Positions 33,461-41,673 of a stretch of 51,753 bases of DNA are shown here, in pieces. Position numbers and translations under genes: made by a program. The notes below the pieces were generated by a model. The model did not search any database. It saw only the letters and a list, made by a program, of their open reading frames with translations, and was not told the origin of the DNA. Origin of the DNA: an uncultured Nitrospira sp. (GTDB taxonomy: Bacteria; Nitrospirota; Nitrospiria; Nitrospirales; UBA8639); contig CABVRQ010000003.1 in assembly GCA_902500695.1 (NCBI GenBank), positions 55,276-107,028 on the forward strand, given 5' to 3'. How positions within the stretch are numbered: the first letter of the stretch is position 1; each line of letters begins with the position of its first letter.

Positions 33461-34447
33461 ATGATAAATAGCATGAAGGATTTCCAAATACCCACGAAGC
33501 TGGAATTGGAAAAGGACACTGCTTCACCTACTTACGGCAAGTTTACGGCAGAACCATTTGAGCGAGGTTTTGGAACCACCATGGGGAATTCCCTCAGGCG
33601 GGTCTTGCTCTCTTCGCTTCCTGGGGCAGCAGTCACCTCCGTAAAGATTGAGGGAGTATATCATGAGTTTTCGACCATTCCGGGTGTAACCGAGGATGTC
33701 ACGATTCTCATATTGAACATTAAGGCGTTACGGTTGCGTTTACATTCTGATAAGGCTAAGGCGATACGATTGAAAAAAAATGGGCCTGGCGAAGTGTTAG
33801 CCGCAGATTTATCCGTAGACCCGGACGTGGTAGTTTTGAATCCAGATTTTCATATTGCCACTTTGGATAAAGATGGGATGTTAGATATTGAACTCATTGT
33901 GAAGCCAGGACGTGGGTATGTTCCTGCGGAACGGAATAAAGAAGAAGGCTTGCCCATAGGAGTCATTCCGGTGGACTCTGTTTTTTCTCCCATTAAACGG
34001 GTTAATTTCAGTGTGGAAAGTGCTCGGGTTGGTCGAATCACGGATTACGATAAACTGATTCTTGAAGTATGGACGGATGGAAGCATATCTCCGCAGGAAG
34101 CTGTTACCTCAGCAGCAGGAATTCTTCGCAACCATCTTGATATTTGCCTGCCATCTGAAGAGAGGGGGGAGCCAACTCAAGAAGAGGGTGGAGATGAGAG
34201 CAAGATGTTGATTAATCAACATTTGTTTCGAAGTGTGAATGAATTAGAGCTGTCGGTCCGCGCTGCAAATTGCCTGAAAAATGCGAACATTAAATCTATA
34301 GGTGATTTGGTTCATAAAAGCGAAAATGAAATGTTGAAGACCAAAAACTTTGGGAAAAAATCATTAAATGAAATTAAAGAGGTCTTAGCAGAAATGGGGT
34401 TGACCTTAGGAACCAAAGTGAGTGAAGTAACAGAATCCCAAACCTGA
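33461..34447 (+). CDS. rpoA: DNA-directed RNA polymerase subunit alpha
   Basis: 328-aa subunit that dimerises to start polymerase assembly. The N-terminal domain carries FERGFGTTMGNSLRRVLLSS; after an acidic linker (EERGEPTQEEGGDE) the C-terminal DNA- and activator-binding domain shows NELELSVRAANCLKNANI and NFGKKSLNEIKEVLAEMGL. ATG 33461 gives near-exact family length and has GGGAG upstream; an in-frame ATG at 33425 would add 12 residues. Confidence 0.96.
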   Translation: MINSMKDFQIPTKLELEKDTASPTYGKFTAEPFERGFGTTMGNSLRRVLLSSLPGAAVTSVKIEGVYHEFSTIPGVTEDVTILILNIKALRLRLHSDKAKAIRLKKNGPGEVLAADLSVDPDVVVLNPDFHIATLDKDGMLDIELIVKPGRGYVPAERNKEEGLPIGVIPVDSVFSPIKRVNFSVESARVGRITDYDKLILEVWTDGSISPQEAVTSAAGILRNHLDICLPSEERGEPTQEEGGDESKMLINQHLFRSVNELELSVRAANCLKNANIKSIGDLVHKSENEMLKTKNFGKKSLNEIKEVLAEMGLTLGTKVSEVTESQT

Positions 34448-34470
34448 ACTTTTTTCAAAGGACGTGTATT

Positions 34471-34869
34471 GTGCGTCATCGAAAACGCGGAAGACAATTA
34501 GGACGAAACAGTAAACATAGGTTGGCTTTATTTAGAAATTTGGTGACATCTCTCATGGAACATGAGCGAATTGAAACCACGGAGGCCAAAGCGAAAGAAT
34601 TACGTGGGATCACCGATAAGCTGATTACCCTTGGGAAGCAAGGAACCCTTCAAGCGAGAAGAGGAGCTTTGCGTGTGTTGCGGACCAAAGAAACGGTTCA
34701 AAAACTTTTTGATGACGTTGCCAAGCGTTTTCCCGAGCGGAACGGTGGATATACAAGGATTATAAAAACTCGTCAACGCCCAGGGGATGCTGCAAAACTG
34801 GTAGCTATTGAATTGGTCGAAAAAGCAAATGAATTTGAAAAGGTGGTAGTTTCCCCCACGGCCAGTTAG
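34471..34869 (+). CDS. rplQ: 50S ribosomal protein L17
   Basis: 132-aa tunnel-exit protein that ends the alpha operon. MRHRKRGRQLGRNSKHRLAL, RIETTEAKAKELRGITDKLI and GGYTRIIKTRQRPGDAAKL are typical. GTG start at 34471, nine bases after AAGGA. A strong terminator follows 87 bp downstream. Confidence 0.97.
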   Translation: MRHRKRGRQLGRNSKHRLALFRNLVTSLMEHERIETTEAKAKELRGITDKLITLGKQGTLQARRGALRVLRTKETVQKLFDDVAKRFPERNGGYTRIIKTRQRPGDAAKLVAIELVEKANEFEKVVVSPTAS

Positions 34870-34956
34870 AAATGCATAGAGCGTAGTCTTTTAAATTTAT
34901 AATCCTCACTGCTCCTGTTTCTCCAGCATAGTTTCTTCTCTCCTCCTTCAATATTT

Positions 34957-35010
34957 CACAGGGTTAAGGTCTTTTATTTACTTGACCTGGACCCTGTGCT
35001 ATTCTTTTTT
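34957..35010 (+). terminator. Intrinsic terminator at the end of the ribosomal protein block
   Basis: A 15-base left arm (34957-34971, CACAGGGTTAAGGTC) pairs with 34984-34998 (GACCTGGACCCTGTG) with one A.G mismatch and one wobble around a 12-base loop. A T-rich tract (35001-35010, attctttttt) follows. It is the first convincing terminator on the + strand after tRNA-Tyr and separates rplQ from lptC. A small palindrome ACCCTAAGGGT follows just downstream. Confidence 0.85.
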
Positions 35011-35056
35011 ATGGGTCTTTTACCCTAAGGGTGGTGTTTCGACCGAGCAGGAATAA

Positions 35057-35635
35057 ATGCAATTTTATGGTACGAGGGCCATTTTAACTCTGCTTGTTTT
35101 AGGTATGACCGTATTTATCGGAATTCGTGTGGTGAACCACATGCAAACACGAAGCCAAGAAACAACTTCCGTAACTTTAGATGAACAGCAAGGAGCGGAT
35201 GCTTGGATTCAGGGATTTAATTACCGCCAAACTCGATCTGGATCCACAAAATGGGTAGTAAATGCTGATCAAGCGAAGGTCTTTGATAAAGACCATGTAG
35301 CCAAGTTGGAATCGGTTCAAGTCCACCTTTTTGACGGAGAGTTCCAGAAGGAACAATTGAAAATTACCTCTGAAAAAGGCGTAATGAATACATCCAGCAA
35401 TGACTTTGAGTTAGTAAGCAAAAATGAGAAAACTGTTATGACCTTTGAGGCTGGGTATCAAGTGTTTTCAGATAAATTGATCTGGAACGAAGGAGCACGG
35501 CAGTTACACACTCCGGATCAAGTGCTTATCAAAGGGGATGGATTAACCATCACCGGAACTGGATTAGAGGGAGACGTGGATAAGCAGGAGTTTCATTTGC
35601 TCAAGAATGTTCGTGCTGAGTTGGTGTCGCCATAA
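35057..35635 (+). CDS. lptC: LPS export system protein LptC
   Basis: 192-aa single-span bitopic protein. One N-terminal transmembrane segment (about residues 7-27) is followed by a periplasmic beta-jellyroll with the family pattern WIQGFNYRQTRSGSTKWVVN, AKLESVQVHLFDGE and ISEKGVMN-like TSEKGVMNTSSNDFEL. LptC links the LptBFG ABC extractor to the LptA bridge that carries LPS to the outer membrane. It heads the lptC-lptA-lptB-rpoN-rapZ cluster seen in many Gram-negatives. Confidence 0.93.
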   Translation: MQFYGTRAILTLLVLGMTVFIGIRVVNHMQTRSQETTSVTLDEQQGADAWIQGFNYRQTRSGSTKWVVNADQAKVFDKDHVAKLESVQVHLFDGEFQKEQLKITSEKGVMNTSSNDFELVSKNEKTVMTFEAGYQVFSDKLIWNEGARQLHTPDQVLIKGDGLTITGTGLEGDVDKQEFHLLKNVRAELVSP

Positions 35636-35643
35636 GAGTTTCA

Positions 35644-36159
35644 TTGCCGATCTCATGTGGTTGGTTGATATTTGCGATAATTTTGGTTCATATTCCCAAT
35701 GTGGGAATGGCAGAAGAGCCAAAAGTTTCTACGGTCATTACTTCTAATACGATGACGGCCAGCAGCGAAAAAAACCTGGCCATCTTTCAAGGATCAGTCA
35801 AAATGGTCCAAGGCGAACTGGTGGTGCATTCTGATGTGATGATCGTGTATTTCAAAGAAAAGGCACCTTTAAATCCCTCTTCCGCCACAGCTTCAGGAGC
35901 CAAATCAGAATCTGGGAATGAAATTAGTTATATTGAAGCGAAAGGGAAAGTTCGAATTGAAAAAGGGGAGAGTCGAGCTACTAGCCAACATGCTTTGTAT
36001 TACAAAGCAGAAGAAAAGGTTATCTTGACGGGTTCTCCAGTAGCCTGGCAGTCGGGAACAAGAATTAGTGGTCCAAAGATGACCATGTTTTTAAAAGAAA
36101 ACCGGAGTATGGTAGAAGGTGGAACCCGGGTAATTATTGATGGATCCGAGCAAAATTAG
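35644..36159 (+). CDS. lptA: LPS transport periplasmic protein LptA
   Basis: 171-aa periplasmic bridge protein. A signal peptide (residues 1 to about 22, ending GMAEE) precedes the OstA-type repeat pattern TMTASSEKNLAIFQGSVKMV, GELVVHSDVMIVYF and the second strand set AKGKVRIEKGESRATSQHAL. It starts at TTG 35644, eight bases after the lptC stop; no in-frame ATG precedes the signal peptide. Confidence 0.9.
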   Translation: MPISCGWLIFAIILVHIPNVGMAEEPKVSTVITSNTMTASSEKNLAIFQGSVKMVQGELVVHSDVMIVYFKEKAPLNPSSATASGAKSESGNEISYIEAKGKVRIEKGESRATSQHALYYKAEEKVILTGSPVAWQSGTRISGPKMTMFLKENRSMVEGGTRVIIDGSEQN

Positions 36160-36368
36160 AATTTGCAGGCTTTTAATCCGACTGCCATCATTCTTGGTGT
36201 ATTCATCGTGTTCCCATAAAACTGAATTTTTGATTGTGATTGACATGGGTAGACCAACCCGATCATGGTTTGATCGTATATTCTGTGACGTGATGGTAAG
36301 GCATCCTCCGGTCGGGCCACGGTTTTTCTTTGAAATTGAGATCCGTATGATTGAATTAAGGAATGCAA
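36160..36368. other. Gap between lptA and lptB
   Basis: 209 bp with no supported gene; a short + frame through it (36137-36376) has no recognisable product. It contains an isolated TTGACA (36240-36245) without a good -10 at the right distance, and a short GC-rich run followed by TTTTT near 36306-36326 that could be a weak terminator. I see nothing stronger. Confidence 0.4.
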
Positions 36369-37121
36369 ATGCCTGAAGCACGGGGGCAATCTCTTCATAG
36401 AATTTCTGCCAATGATTTAAAAAAGAGCTATAAAGGTCGTCAGGTCGTTAGGGGCGTCAGTTTGGAATTGTTAGGAGGAGAGGTTGTTGGGCTTCTCGGT
36501 CCCAATGGTGCTGGTAAGACCACAATCTTTGATATGGTGGTGGGGCTTTGTCAACCTGACCAAGGGAAAATATTTCTCAATAACGATGAGATTACTGCAC
36601 TGCCCATGTACAAGCGGGCAAGGCGGGGAATTGGATATTTACCACAAGAAGCTTCAATTTTTCGAAGGCTATCGGTTGAGGATAATGTATTGGCGGTCTT
36701 AGAGACATTGGATCTCCCTGCGTCTGGCCGAAAAGAGAGATTAAATGAATTGTTAGAGGAGTTGGATTTGACTCGGCTTCGTACGCATGGATCCTATACT
36801 CTTTCAGGTGGAGAGCGTCGACGTTTGGAGATTACGCGAGCGTTAGCTACCAACCCAAAATTCTTACTCCTGGATGAGCCTTTTGCCGGGATTGATCCAA
36901 TTGCTGTGGGGGATATTCAAGATATTTTAACCAGTTTAAAAAGGAAAAATATCGGCATCCTGATTACCGACCACAATGTTCAGGATACGCTTTCCATTAC
37001 TGATCGAGCCTATATAATAAGCGAAGGAGCGATTTTAGAAAGTGGTCCACCTGATGTCATTGTGAATAGTCCAAAAGCCAGGGCTGTCTACTTGGGCGAA
37101 CGCTTCAAAATGTTCCAATAA
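36369..37121 (+). CDS. lptB: LPS export ABC transporter ATP-binding protein LptB
   Basis: 250-aa ATPase that powers LPS extraction from the inner membrane with LptF and LptG (not in this window). Walker A GPNGAGKT is residues 44-51, the signature LSGGERRR is at 145-152, Walker B is FLLLDEP and the switch His is in ITDHN. ATG 36369 is chosen because AAGGA lies exactly six bases upstream; ATG 36363 is too close to it. A 209-bp gap precedes the gene, unusual within this cluster. Confidence 0.96.
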   Translation: MPEARGQSLHRISANDLKKSYKGRQVVRGVSLELLGGEVVGLLGPNGAGKTTIFDMVVGLCQPDQGKIFLNNDEITALPMYKRARRGIGYLPQEASIFRRLSVEDNVLAVLETLDLPASGRKERLNELLEELDLTRLRTHGSYTLSGGERRRLEITRALATNPKFLLLDEPFAGIDPIAVGDIQDILTSLKRKNIGILITDHNVQDTLSITDRAYIISEGAILESGPPDVIVNSPKARAVYLGERFKMFQ

Positions 37122-37141
37122 CGAGGAAGTGGGTTTCTGCA

Positions 37142-38659
37142 ATGGATCTTCGGTTAGACCTTCGGTTATCTCAAAAGTTGGTGATGACTCCCCAACTGCA
37201 ACAAGCGATTAAGTTGTTGCAACTCTCTCGTTTAGAGCTTCAGCAAGTGCTGGCTCAACACTTAGTAGAAAATCCCCTCTTAGAAGATTTGGCCCTGGAA
37301 GCCCAGGATGAAGAAACTTCAGTGGGAGAAGAGCCGGCGGGCCAGGTGAAAGAGCCTGATGCCGAAAGTGAGGCTTCAGGTGAGGTCACGGAGGTTCAGC
37401 CAACCATCAAGGAGGGCGAGCCGTTGTCCTCCGAAGAGTGGGACAATATTTTGGGGAACGATTGGCGGCCTGCTCAGCGGGATGAGGCCTACTCGGGAGA
37501 TGAAGAATTTCCTTCATATGAACAAACTCTCACCAAACCGACTTCTCTTGAGGAGCATCTGGATTGGCAGCTTCGTCTCTCATCTCTTGCAGGGGATGAT
37601 CGAGATATTGGCAGAATGATAATTGGAAATTTGGATGAAGACGGGTATATGCGCGTACCTGTTCCCGAATTAGCTGAAGACGCCAAATGCTCTGTTGAGC
37701 ATGTTGAGGGGGTGCTCCGTCAGATTCAGCAGTTTGATCCTCCAGGTGTTGCGGCTCGGGATTTAGCAGAATGTTTATTGATCCAACTGGATCATCTACA
37801 ACATGATGAGACTGAACTAACCTCTCATCTGCAAGCAGCGGTGCCCATGCATGTGGTGGCTGCTATCTTGAAAGATCATTTAGTCGATCTTCAGAAAAAA
37901 CGGTATCAGTCTGTAGCTAAAACATTGAGTGTGACTCTGGATGAAGTCTATGAAGCTGTTCGGGTGATAGAGAGTCTAGAACCGAAACCAGGTCGCCCCT
38001 ATTTTTCGGATAGCAACTCAATTATTATTCCAGATGTCTACGTCGTGAAGTATGAAGGGGAGTGGGTCGTGCTGTTAAATGATGATGGTCTCCCTCGATT
38101 GAGAATTAGTCCATACTATCGACGACTCCTTTCCCACTCTGGAGAAGATGCTGGGAACACGAAAAACTATCTTGAGGAGAAATTGAAGGGCGCACAATGG
38201 ATTATTAGGAGTATTGATCAACGGAACAAAACGATTGTGAAAGTCGTGAAAAGCCTGGTGAAGTTTCAAGAAGCCTTTTTGGAAAAAGGGATTCAGTATC
38301 TTCGGCCATTAGTCTTAAAACAGGTGGCCGAAGATGTGGGTATGCATGAGTCAACAATTAGCCGGGTGACGACCAATAAATATTTGCATTGTCCTCAGGG
38401 AATCCTTGAATTGAAATTCTTTTTTAATGCAGGGATTCAGCGGGCTGACAACCGTGGAGAGGATATGTCCTCCGTGACAGTTCGTGAGATGATTCGGGAG
38501 ATGGTGGCACAAGAAGATGTAGCCAATCCGTTGAAAGATCAGGAGATCGTCTCCAGGCTCCGTCATAAAAATATCCTGATTGCTCGTCGAACTGTAGCGA
38601 AATATCGGGCTGAATTACATATTGCTTCTGCTAGTCAACGAAAACGAATTCCCACATAA
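37142..38659 (+). CDS. rpoN: RNA polymerase sigma-54 factor RpoN
   Basis: 505-aa alternative sigma factor for enhancer-dependent promoters, often nitrogen and pilus genes. Region I is the Gln/Leu-rich activator-contact segment (residues 1-50, SQKLVMTPQLQQAIKLLQLS). Region II is strongly acidic (about 57-115). The core-binding and helix-turn-helix parts follow (DVGMHESTISRVTTNKYLHC), and the RpoN box ARRTVAKYR lies at 481-489. All parts are present. It lies 20 bp after lptB. Confidence 0.97.
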   Translation: MDLRLDLRLSQKLVMTPQLQQAIKLLQLSRLELQQVLAQHLVENPLLEDLALEAQDEETSVGEEPAGQVKEPDAESEASGEVTEVQPTIKEGEPLSSEEWDNILGNDWRPAQRDEAYSGDEEFPSYEQTLTKPTSLEEHLDWQLRLSSLAGDDRDIGRMIIGNLDEDGYMRVPVPELAEDAKCSVEHVEGVLRQIQQFDPPGVAARDLAECLLIQLDHLQHDETELTSHLQAAVPMHVVAAILKDHLVDLQKKRYQSVAKTLSVTLDEVYEAVRVIESLEPKPGRPYFSDSNSIIIPDVYVVKYEGEWVVLLNDDGLPRLRISPYYRRLLSHSGEDAGNTKNYLEEKLKGAQWIIRSIDQRNKTIVKVVKSLVKFQEAFLEKGIQYLRPLVLKQVAEDVGMHESTISRVTTNKYLHCPQGILELKFFFNAGIQRADNRGEDMSSVTVREMIREMVAQEDVANPLKDQEIVSRLRHKNILIARRTVAKYRAELHIASASQRKRIPT

Positions 38660-38680
38660 TTTTTAACAGCGAACTTCAGG

Positions 38681-38732
38681 CCTCCGACACAATAGTGAAT
38701 ATTGCAGATAACTGATCTCATTGCGTCGGAGG
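38681..38732 (+). other. Stem-loop between rpoN and rapZ
   Basis: CCTCCGACACAAT (38681-38693) pairs with ATTGCGTCGGAGG (38720-38732), 13 positions with one mismatch, around a 26-base loop. The tract that follows is only moderately T-rich (TTTCTGTT). It may be a weak terminator, a processing site or a regulatory hairpin in front of rapZ. Its presence argues against the upstream TTG start for rapZ, which would lie in the loop. Confidence 0.6.
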
Positions 38733-38788
38733 TTTCTGTTAGTCTGGTTCAAATGAGTCGGTTCATGCACGATGATTGTGGAAGAGTA

Positions 38789-39709
38789 ATGATGCCGAGT
38801 GAGTCACCTCAAGCTTCTCTGAAAAACGATCCGTTGCCTCTTCAACTGATGATGGTGACGGGGACGTCGGGATCTGGCAAGACCCAAGCCCTGAAGTGCT
38901 TAGAGGATCTAGGCTTTTTCTGTGTGGATAATCTTCCACCGGCCTTATTTCAAAAATTCACTGAATTGTGTATTCAACCCGACAAAGATGTGCGGAAGGT
39001 GGCCCTGGGGATTGATATTCGTGAACGGGCTTTTTTCGAGGATTTATTGAGCAATCTCGAAGCCTTGCAAAGTGATGGCTGTCACGTTGAATTGCTTTTT
39101 TTAGAGGCACATGATGATATTTTAGTCAGGCGTTTTTCTGAATCTCGGCGTCCGCATCCATTACTTCCACATCGGCCGATTATTGAGGGTATTCAATTAG
39201 AGCGTGAACGCTTACAAAGTCTTCGGGCTAGAGCCCATCGCGTGCTGGATACGTCAGAATTCTCCGTCCACGACCTCAAAGCCTGGATCATTAAACATTA
39301 TCGGGAGCGGGGTGAAGGGCAAGTCCTGAAAATTAGTCTCATGAGTTTTGGCTATAAATTCGGAGTGCCCTTCGATGTGGATATGGTGTTTGATGTACGA
39401 TTTCTTCGCAATCCTCATTTCGTGCCTGACCTTCAGCCCTTAACAGGGGAGCATGGCGATATTCAACGTTTTGTCCTAGACACGAGAGAGGCGAAAGTCT
39501 TTCTTGAGCATTTAAAAGAATTGTTTGCTTTTTTGTTGCCATTGTTCGAAAGGGAACAACGGAGTTACGTCACCGTTGCTTTCGGGTGTACGGGTGGACG
39601 ACATCGTTCGGTGGCGATCGTCCTACGCATGAAAGATACGTTGAAGATATTGGGGTATGACGTCACGATTCACCATCGAGAAATATCGAAAGAGGGGAAT
39701 CCAGGCTAA
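38789..39709 (+). CDS. rapZ: RNase adapter protein RapZ
   Basis: 306-aa nucleotide-binding protein of the RapZ/YvcJ family. In E. coli it steers RNase E to the sRNA GlmZ and so tunes amino-sugar synthesis for the envelope. Walker A GTSGSGKT is residues 25-32; family motifs GFFCVDNLPP, LGIDIRE, FLEAHDDILVRRFSESRRPH and FGCTGGRHRS follow. Start chosen at ATG 38789 (or 38792), which have GGAAGAG just upstream; the frame is open to TTG 38702. The gene follows rpoN directly; hpf and ptsN, often in between, are absent. Confidence 0.94.
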   Translation: MMPSESPQASLKNDPLPLQLMMVTGTSGSGKTQALKCLEDLGFFCVDNLPPALFQKFTELCIQPDKDVRKVALGIDIRERAFFEDLLSNLEALQSDGCHVELLFLEAHDDILVRRFSESRRPHPLLPHRPIIEGIQLERERLQSLRARAHRVLDTSEFSVHDLKAWIIKHYRERGEGQVLKISLMSFGYKFGVPFDVDMVFDVRFLRNPHFVPDLQPLTGEHGDIQRFVLDTREAKVFLEHLKELFAFLLPLFEREQRSYVTVAFGCTGGRHRSVAIVLRMKDTLKILGYDVTIHHREISKEGNPG

Positions 39710-40046
39710 TTTCCCTTCGTCCTGGAGTAGACTTTTCGTCAGAATCAGTTCCCACATTCCAGAATTTTCTGCTTCTAAAGCCCATTTTATTGTTGGGTCT
39801 TTTACCTCAATCAACGGTTTTCACCTCTCATTCAGCATGCCTGGAAGTAATGGAGCCATTCCGAAGAGAAGGGGAATGCGATTGGCATACCTGGCAAACT
39901 ATGAGGAGTGTCTCCAAGTGTTACAACCAACCGAATCTAGGTAAAAACACGGCATCATATTTGGGGATGGCCTTTACAGAGAAAATCAAGATACAACCTC
40001 AATTGAGGTCAAGGGACATTTGGCAAATTTCGTTGGACTGAAAAAG
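39710..40046. other. Intergenic region upstream of the pil genes
   Basis: 337 bp without a gene I can support; two short + frames (39657-39944, 39790-40041) give no recognisable protein. It holds a perfect 12-bp palindrome CCTCAATTGAGG (39997-40008) 38 bp before pilM and a looser CATTCC/GGAATG inverted repeat near 39860-39880. No sigma-54 -24/-12 pair with proper spacing was found. Confidence 0.5.
39997..40008. promoter_or_regulatory. Perfect 12-bp palindrome upstream of pilM
   Basis: CCTCAATTGAGG is its own reverse complement and lies 38 bp before the pilM start. It could be an operator for a dimeric regulator of the pilus operon, but no promoter could be placed relative to it, so function is unproven. 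Confidence 0.35.
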
Positions 40047-41123
40047 ATGAACACAATTTGGAGAGGTATCGCAGAAAGGGTCAGCGGGTATTCGTGGAAA
40101 AACCAGAATGTTACAGGCGTGGATGTGGGGTCTCGATTGTTGAAGGCAGTGGCCCTACAGCCGGGAAATGGCTGTCCTATCTTACAGGGTGTTGTGATCG
40201 AAGCCCTTGCCTCTAGATCTAATCTCGATTCCCAATCTGATCTTGAGCAGGACCGACATCTCGTCCAAGTTCTTCGGAAACAGTTATCCCCTTCTCCTCA
40301 TACTGTGGGGATTACGGTTTCGAGTCCTCACGTATTGTTGAAAAGACTGACGTTTCCCAATATGTCGGAAAATGATCTTCGGGAGCACCTGGCTTTGGAG
40401 CTTGACCGGTATATTCCTCTTGATGTTCAAGGTGCCGTGTGGGACGTGTATCGGCACAACGTCCCAGGAGGCTTGGACAATGGAAAGGATCAAGCTCTTC
40501 TAGTTGTGGCGAAAAAAGAATTCATTGAGAAACGAATGCGACAATTTCAACAGCAGGGGATGAGTGTCAGTTTTGTCGATGTGGATGCTTTCTCACTTGT
40601 GAATATGGTTGCCTATAACTATGGCCACGAAGGTACGTGGCTGATCGTTCATCTTGGACCAACCGGCATCCTTTCGGTGGTAATGGAAGAAGGTCAGCCT
40701 ATACATTTGCACCAAGTATCCTACGAGGCCGATTGGTATGGAGACTTGCTTGACGGGGTGCAATCGGCCTCTGAAACGTCTGGTCATGGCTATAAAATAG
40801 GAGCCTCGGAATCTTTACTCCTCGAGCAATTTTTTAAGGAGACGGTCGAGCAGGTCATTGAAACTGTCAAGGATGTTTCGGAAATAACTGACAATGAAGT
40901 GGTGCGGGGCGTGTTCTTGTCAGGGGGGTATTCGGCGCTGGAAGGACTTGAATCAAGACTCGCTGATTCATTGGCCGTGTCCGTAACCCCGGTCAACCCC
41001 TTCAAAAAGATCGCGGTCCCTCAGGACATCCAACAGGATTGTCGATTTCAGAAAGCCTTGCCGTTATTTGGTGTTGCCGTTGGAGCGGCATTGCGTGGGT
41101 TAGGCCCTCATGATCGAAATTAA
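40047..41123 (+). CDS. pilM: Type IV pilus assembly protein PilM
   Basis: 358-aa actin-like ATPase on the cytoplasmic side of the pilus alignment complex; it binds the N-terminus of PilN. The family features are the phosphate-binding start VTGVDVGSRLLKAVAL, IPLDVQGAVWDVYRH, and the C-terminal VRGVFLSGGYSALEGLESRL. ATG 40047 is used; TTG 40020 would add nine residues. It overlaps pilN by 14 bp. Confidence 0.93.
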   Translation: MNTIWRGIAERVSGYSWKNQNVTGVDVGSRLLKAVALQPGNGCPILQGVVIEALASRSNLDSQSDLEQDRHLVQVLRKQLSPSPHTVGITVSSPHVLLKRLTFPNMSENDLREHLALELDRYIPLDVQGAVWDVYRHNVPGGLDNGKDQALLVVAKKEFIEKRMRQFQQQGMSVSFVDVDAFSLVNMVAYNYGHEGTWLIVHLGPTGILSVVMEEGQPIHLHQVSYEADWYGDLLDGVQSASETSGHGYKIGASESLLLEQFFKETVEQVIETVKDVSEITDNEVVRGVFLSGGYSALEGLESRLADSLAVSVTPVNPFKKIAVPQDIQQDCRFQKALPLFGVAVGAALRGLGPHDRN

Positions 41124-41673
41124 TTTAGCCCGCCAACTTCAGCGTCACGTGAGTCCTCATGAGTCTTCCTGGCTGGTTTGTTTGTTGGTGGGTGTGGTGG
41201 TTTTCATGGGTTTTGGGGTGGCGAGTTGGTGGTGGACGAATTCTTTGCAAGAACAGGTTGATGCCTTGCTTCAAGAAAAAATAGTCAAAATGCAGGCTGT
41301 AGTTCGGATAAAGGAAAAACTTCATAGTGTGGAAAGTTATAATGAGCAAAAAACGCTTCTTATGACTTCCGTTGAGCGGCTTAGTGACCAGGAGAAAGAA
41401 AAGGCTTGGCCGGTTGCATTGCTGGATGGGGTCAGTCGAAATGTCGGGGAGCTTGATATCTGGTTGGAGCGGATACAACTGGAATCACGAGTGGTGGAAT
41501 TGCACGGACAATCGTTGGCCCTGGAAGATATTGGGAAATTCATGGAGGCATTAGAGAATGATCAGATCATCATGAGTCTGCCTGCGGTGGAAATTCTCGA
41601 GCGCCCAGGAGGAGAATCAGAAGCCTTTTCCTTTTTGATTCGTTTTGTATGGGATCAGCAGGTGACCACATGA
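41110..41673 (+). CDS. pilN: Type IV pilus assembly protein PilN
   Basis: 187-aa bitopic membrane protein. It begins with the PilM-binding IEINLARQL sequence typical of PilN, has one transmembrane segment (about residues 22-44) and a coiled-coil then ferredoxin-like periplasmic domain. Start overlaps pilM; the TGA stop overlaps the pilO ATG (ATGA at 41670-41673), so the three are probably translated by coupling. Confidence 0.92.
   Translation: MIEINLARQLQRHVSPHESSWLVCLLVGVVVFMGFGVASWWWTNSLQEQVDALLQEKIVKMQAVVRIKEKLHSVESYNEQKTLLMTSVERLSDQEKEKAWPVALLDGVSRNVGELDIWLERIQLESRVVELHGQSLALEDIGKFMEALENDQIIMSLPAVEILERPGGESEAFSFLIRFVWDQQVTT

Noticed and set aside
36137..36376. 79-codon + strand frame between lptA and lptB
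   Set aside because: Overlaps lptA, has no ribosome binding site and no recognisable protein features.
38702..38788. Extended N-terminus of RapZ starting at TTG 38702
   Set aside because: The added 29 residues are not family-like, there is no ribosome binding site, and the start would lie inside the loop of a stem-loop; ATG 38789/38792 has GGAAGAG upstream.
39880..39905. TTGGCATACCTGGCAA near pilM as a sigma-54 promoter
   Set aside because: Only 8 bases separate GG from GC; sigma-54 -24/-12 elements need 10.
39657..40041. Two overlapping short + strand frames between rapZ and pilM
   Set aside because: They overlap rapZ or pilM, have no family resemblance and no ribosome binding sites.
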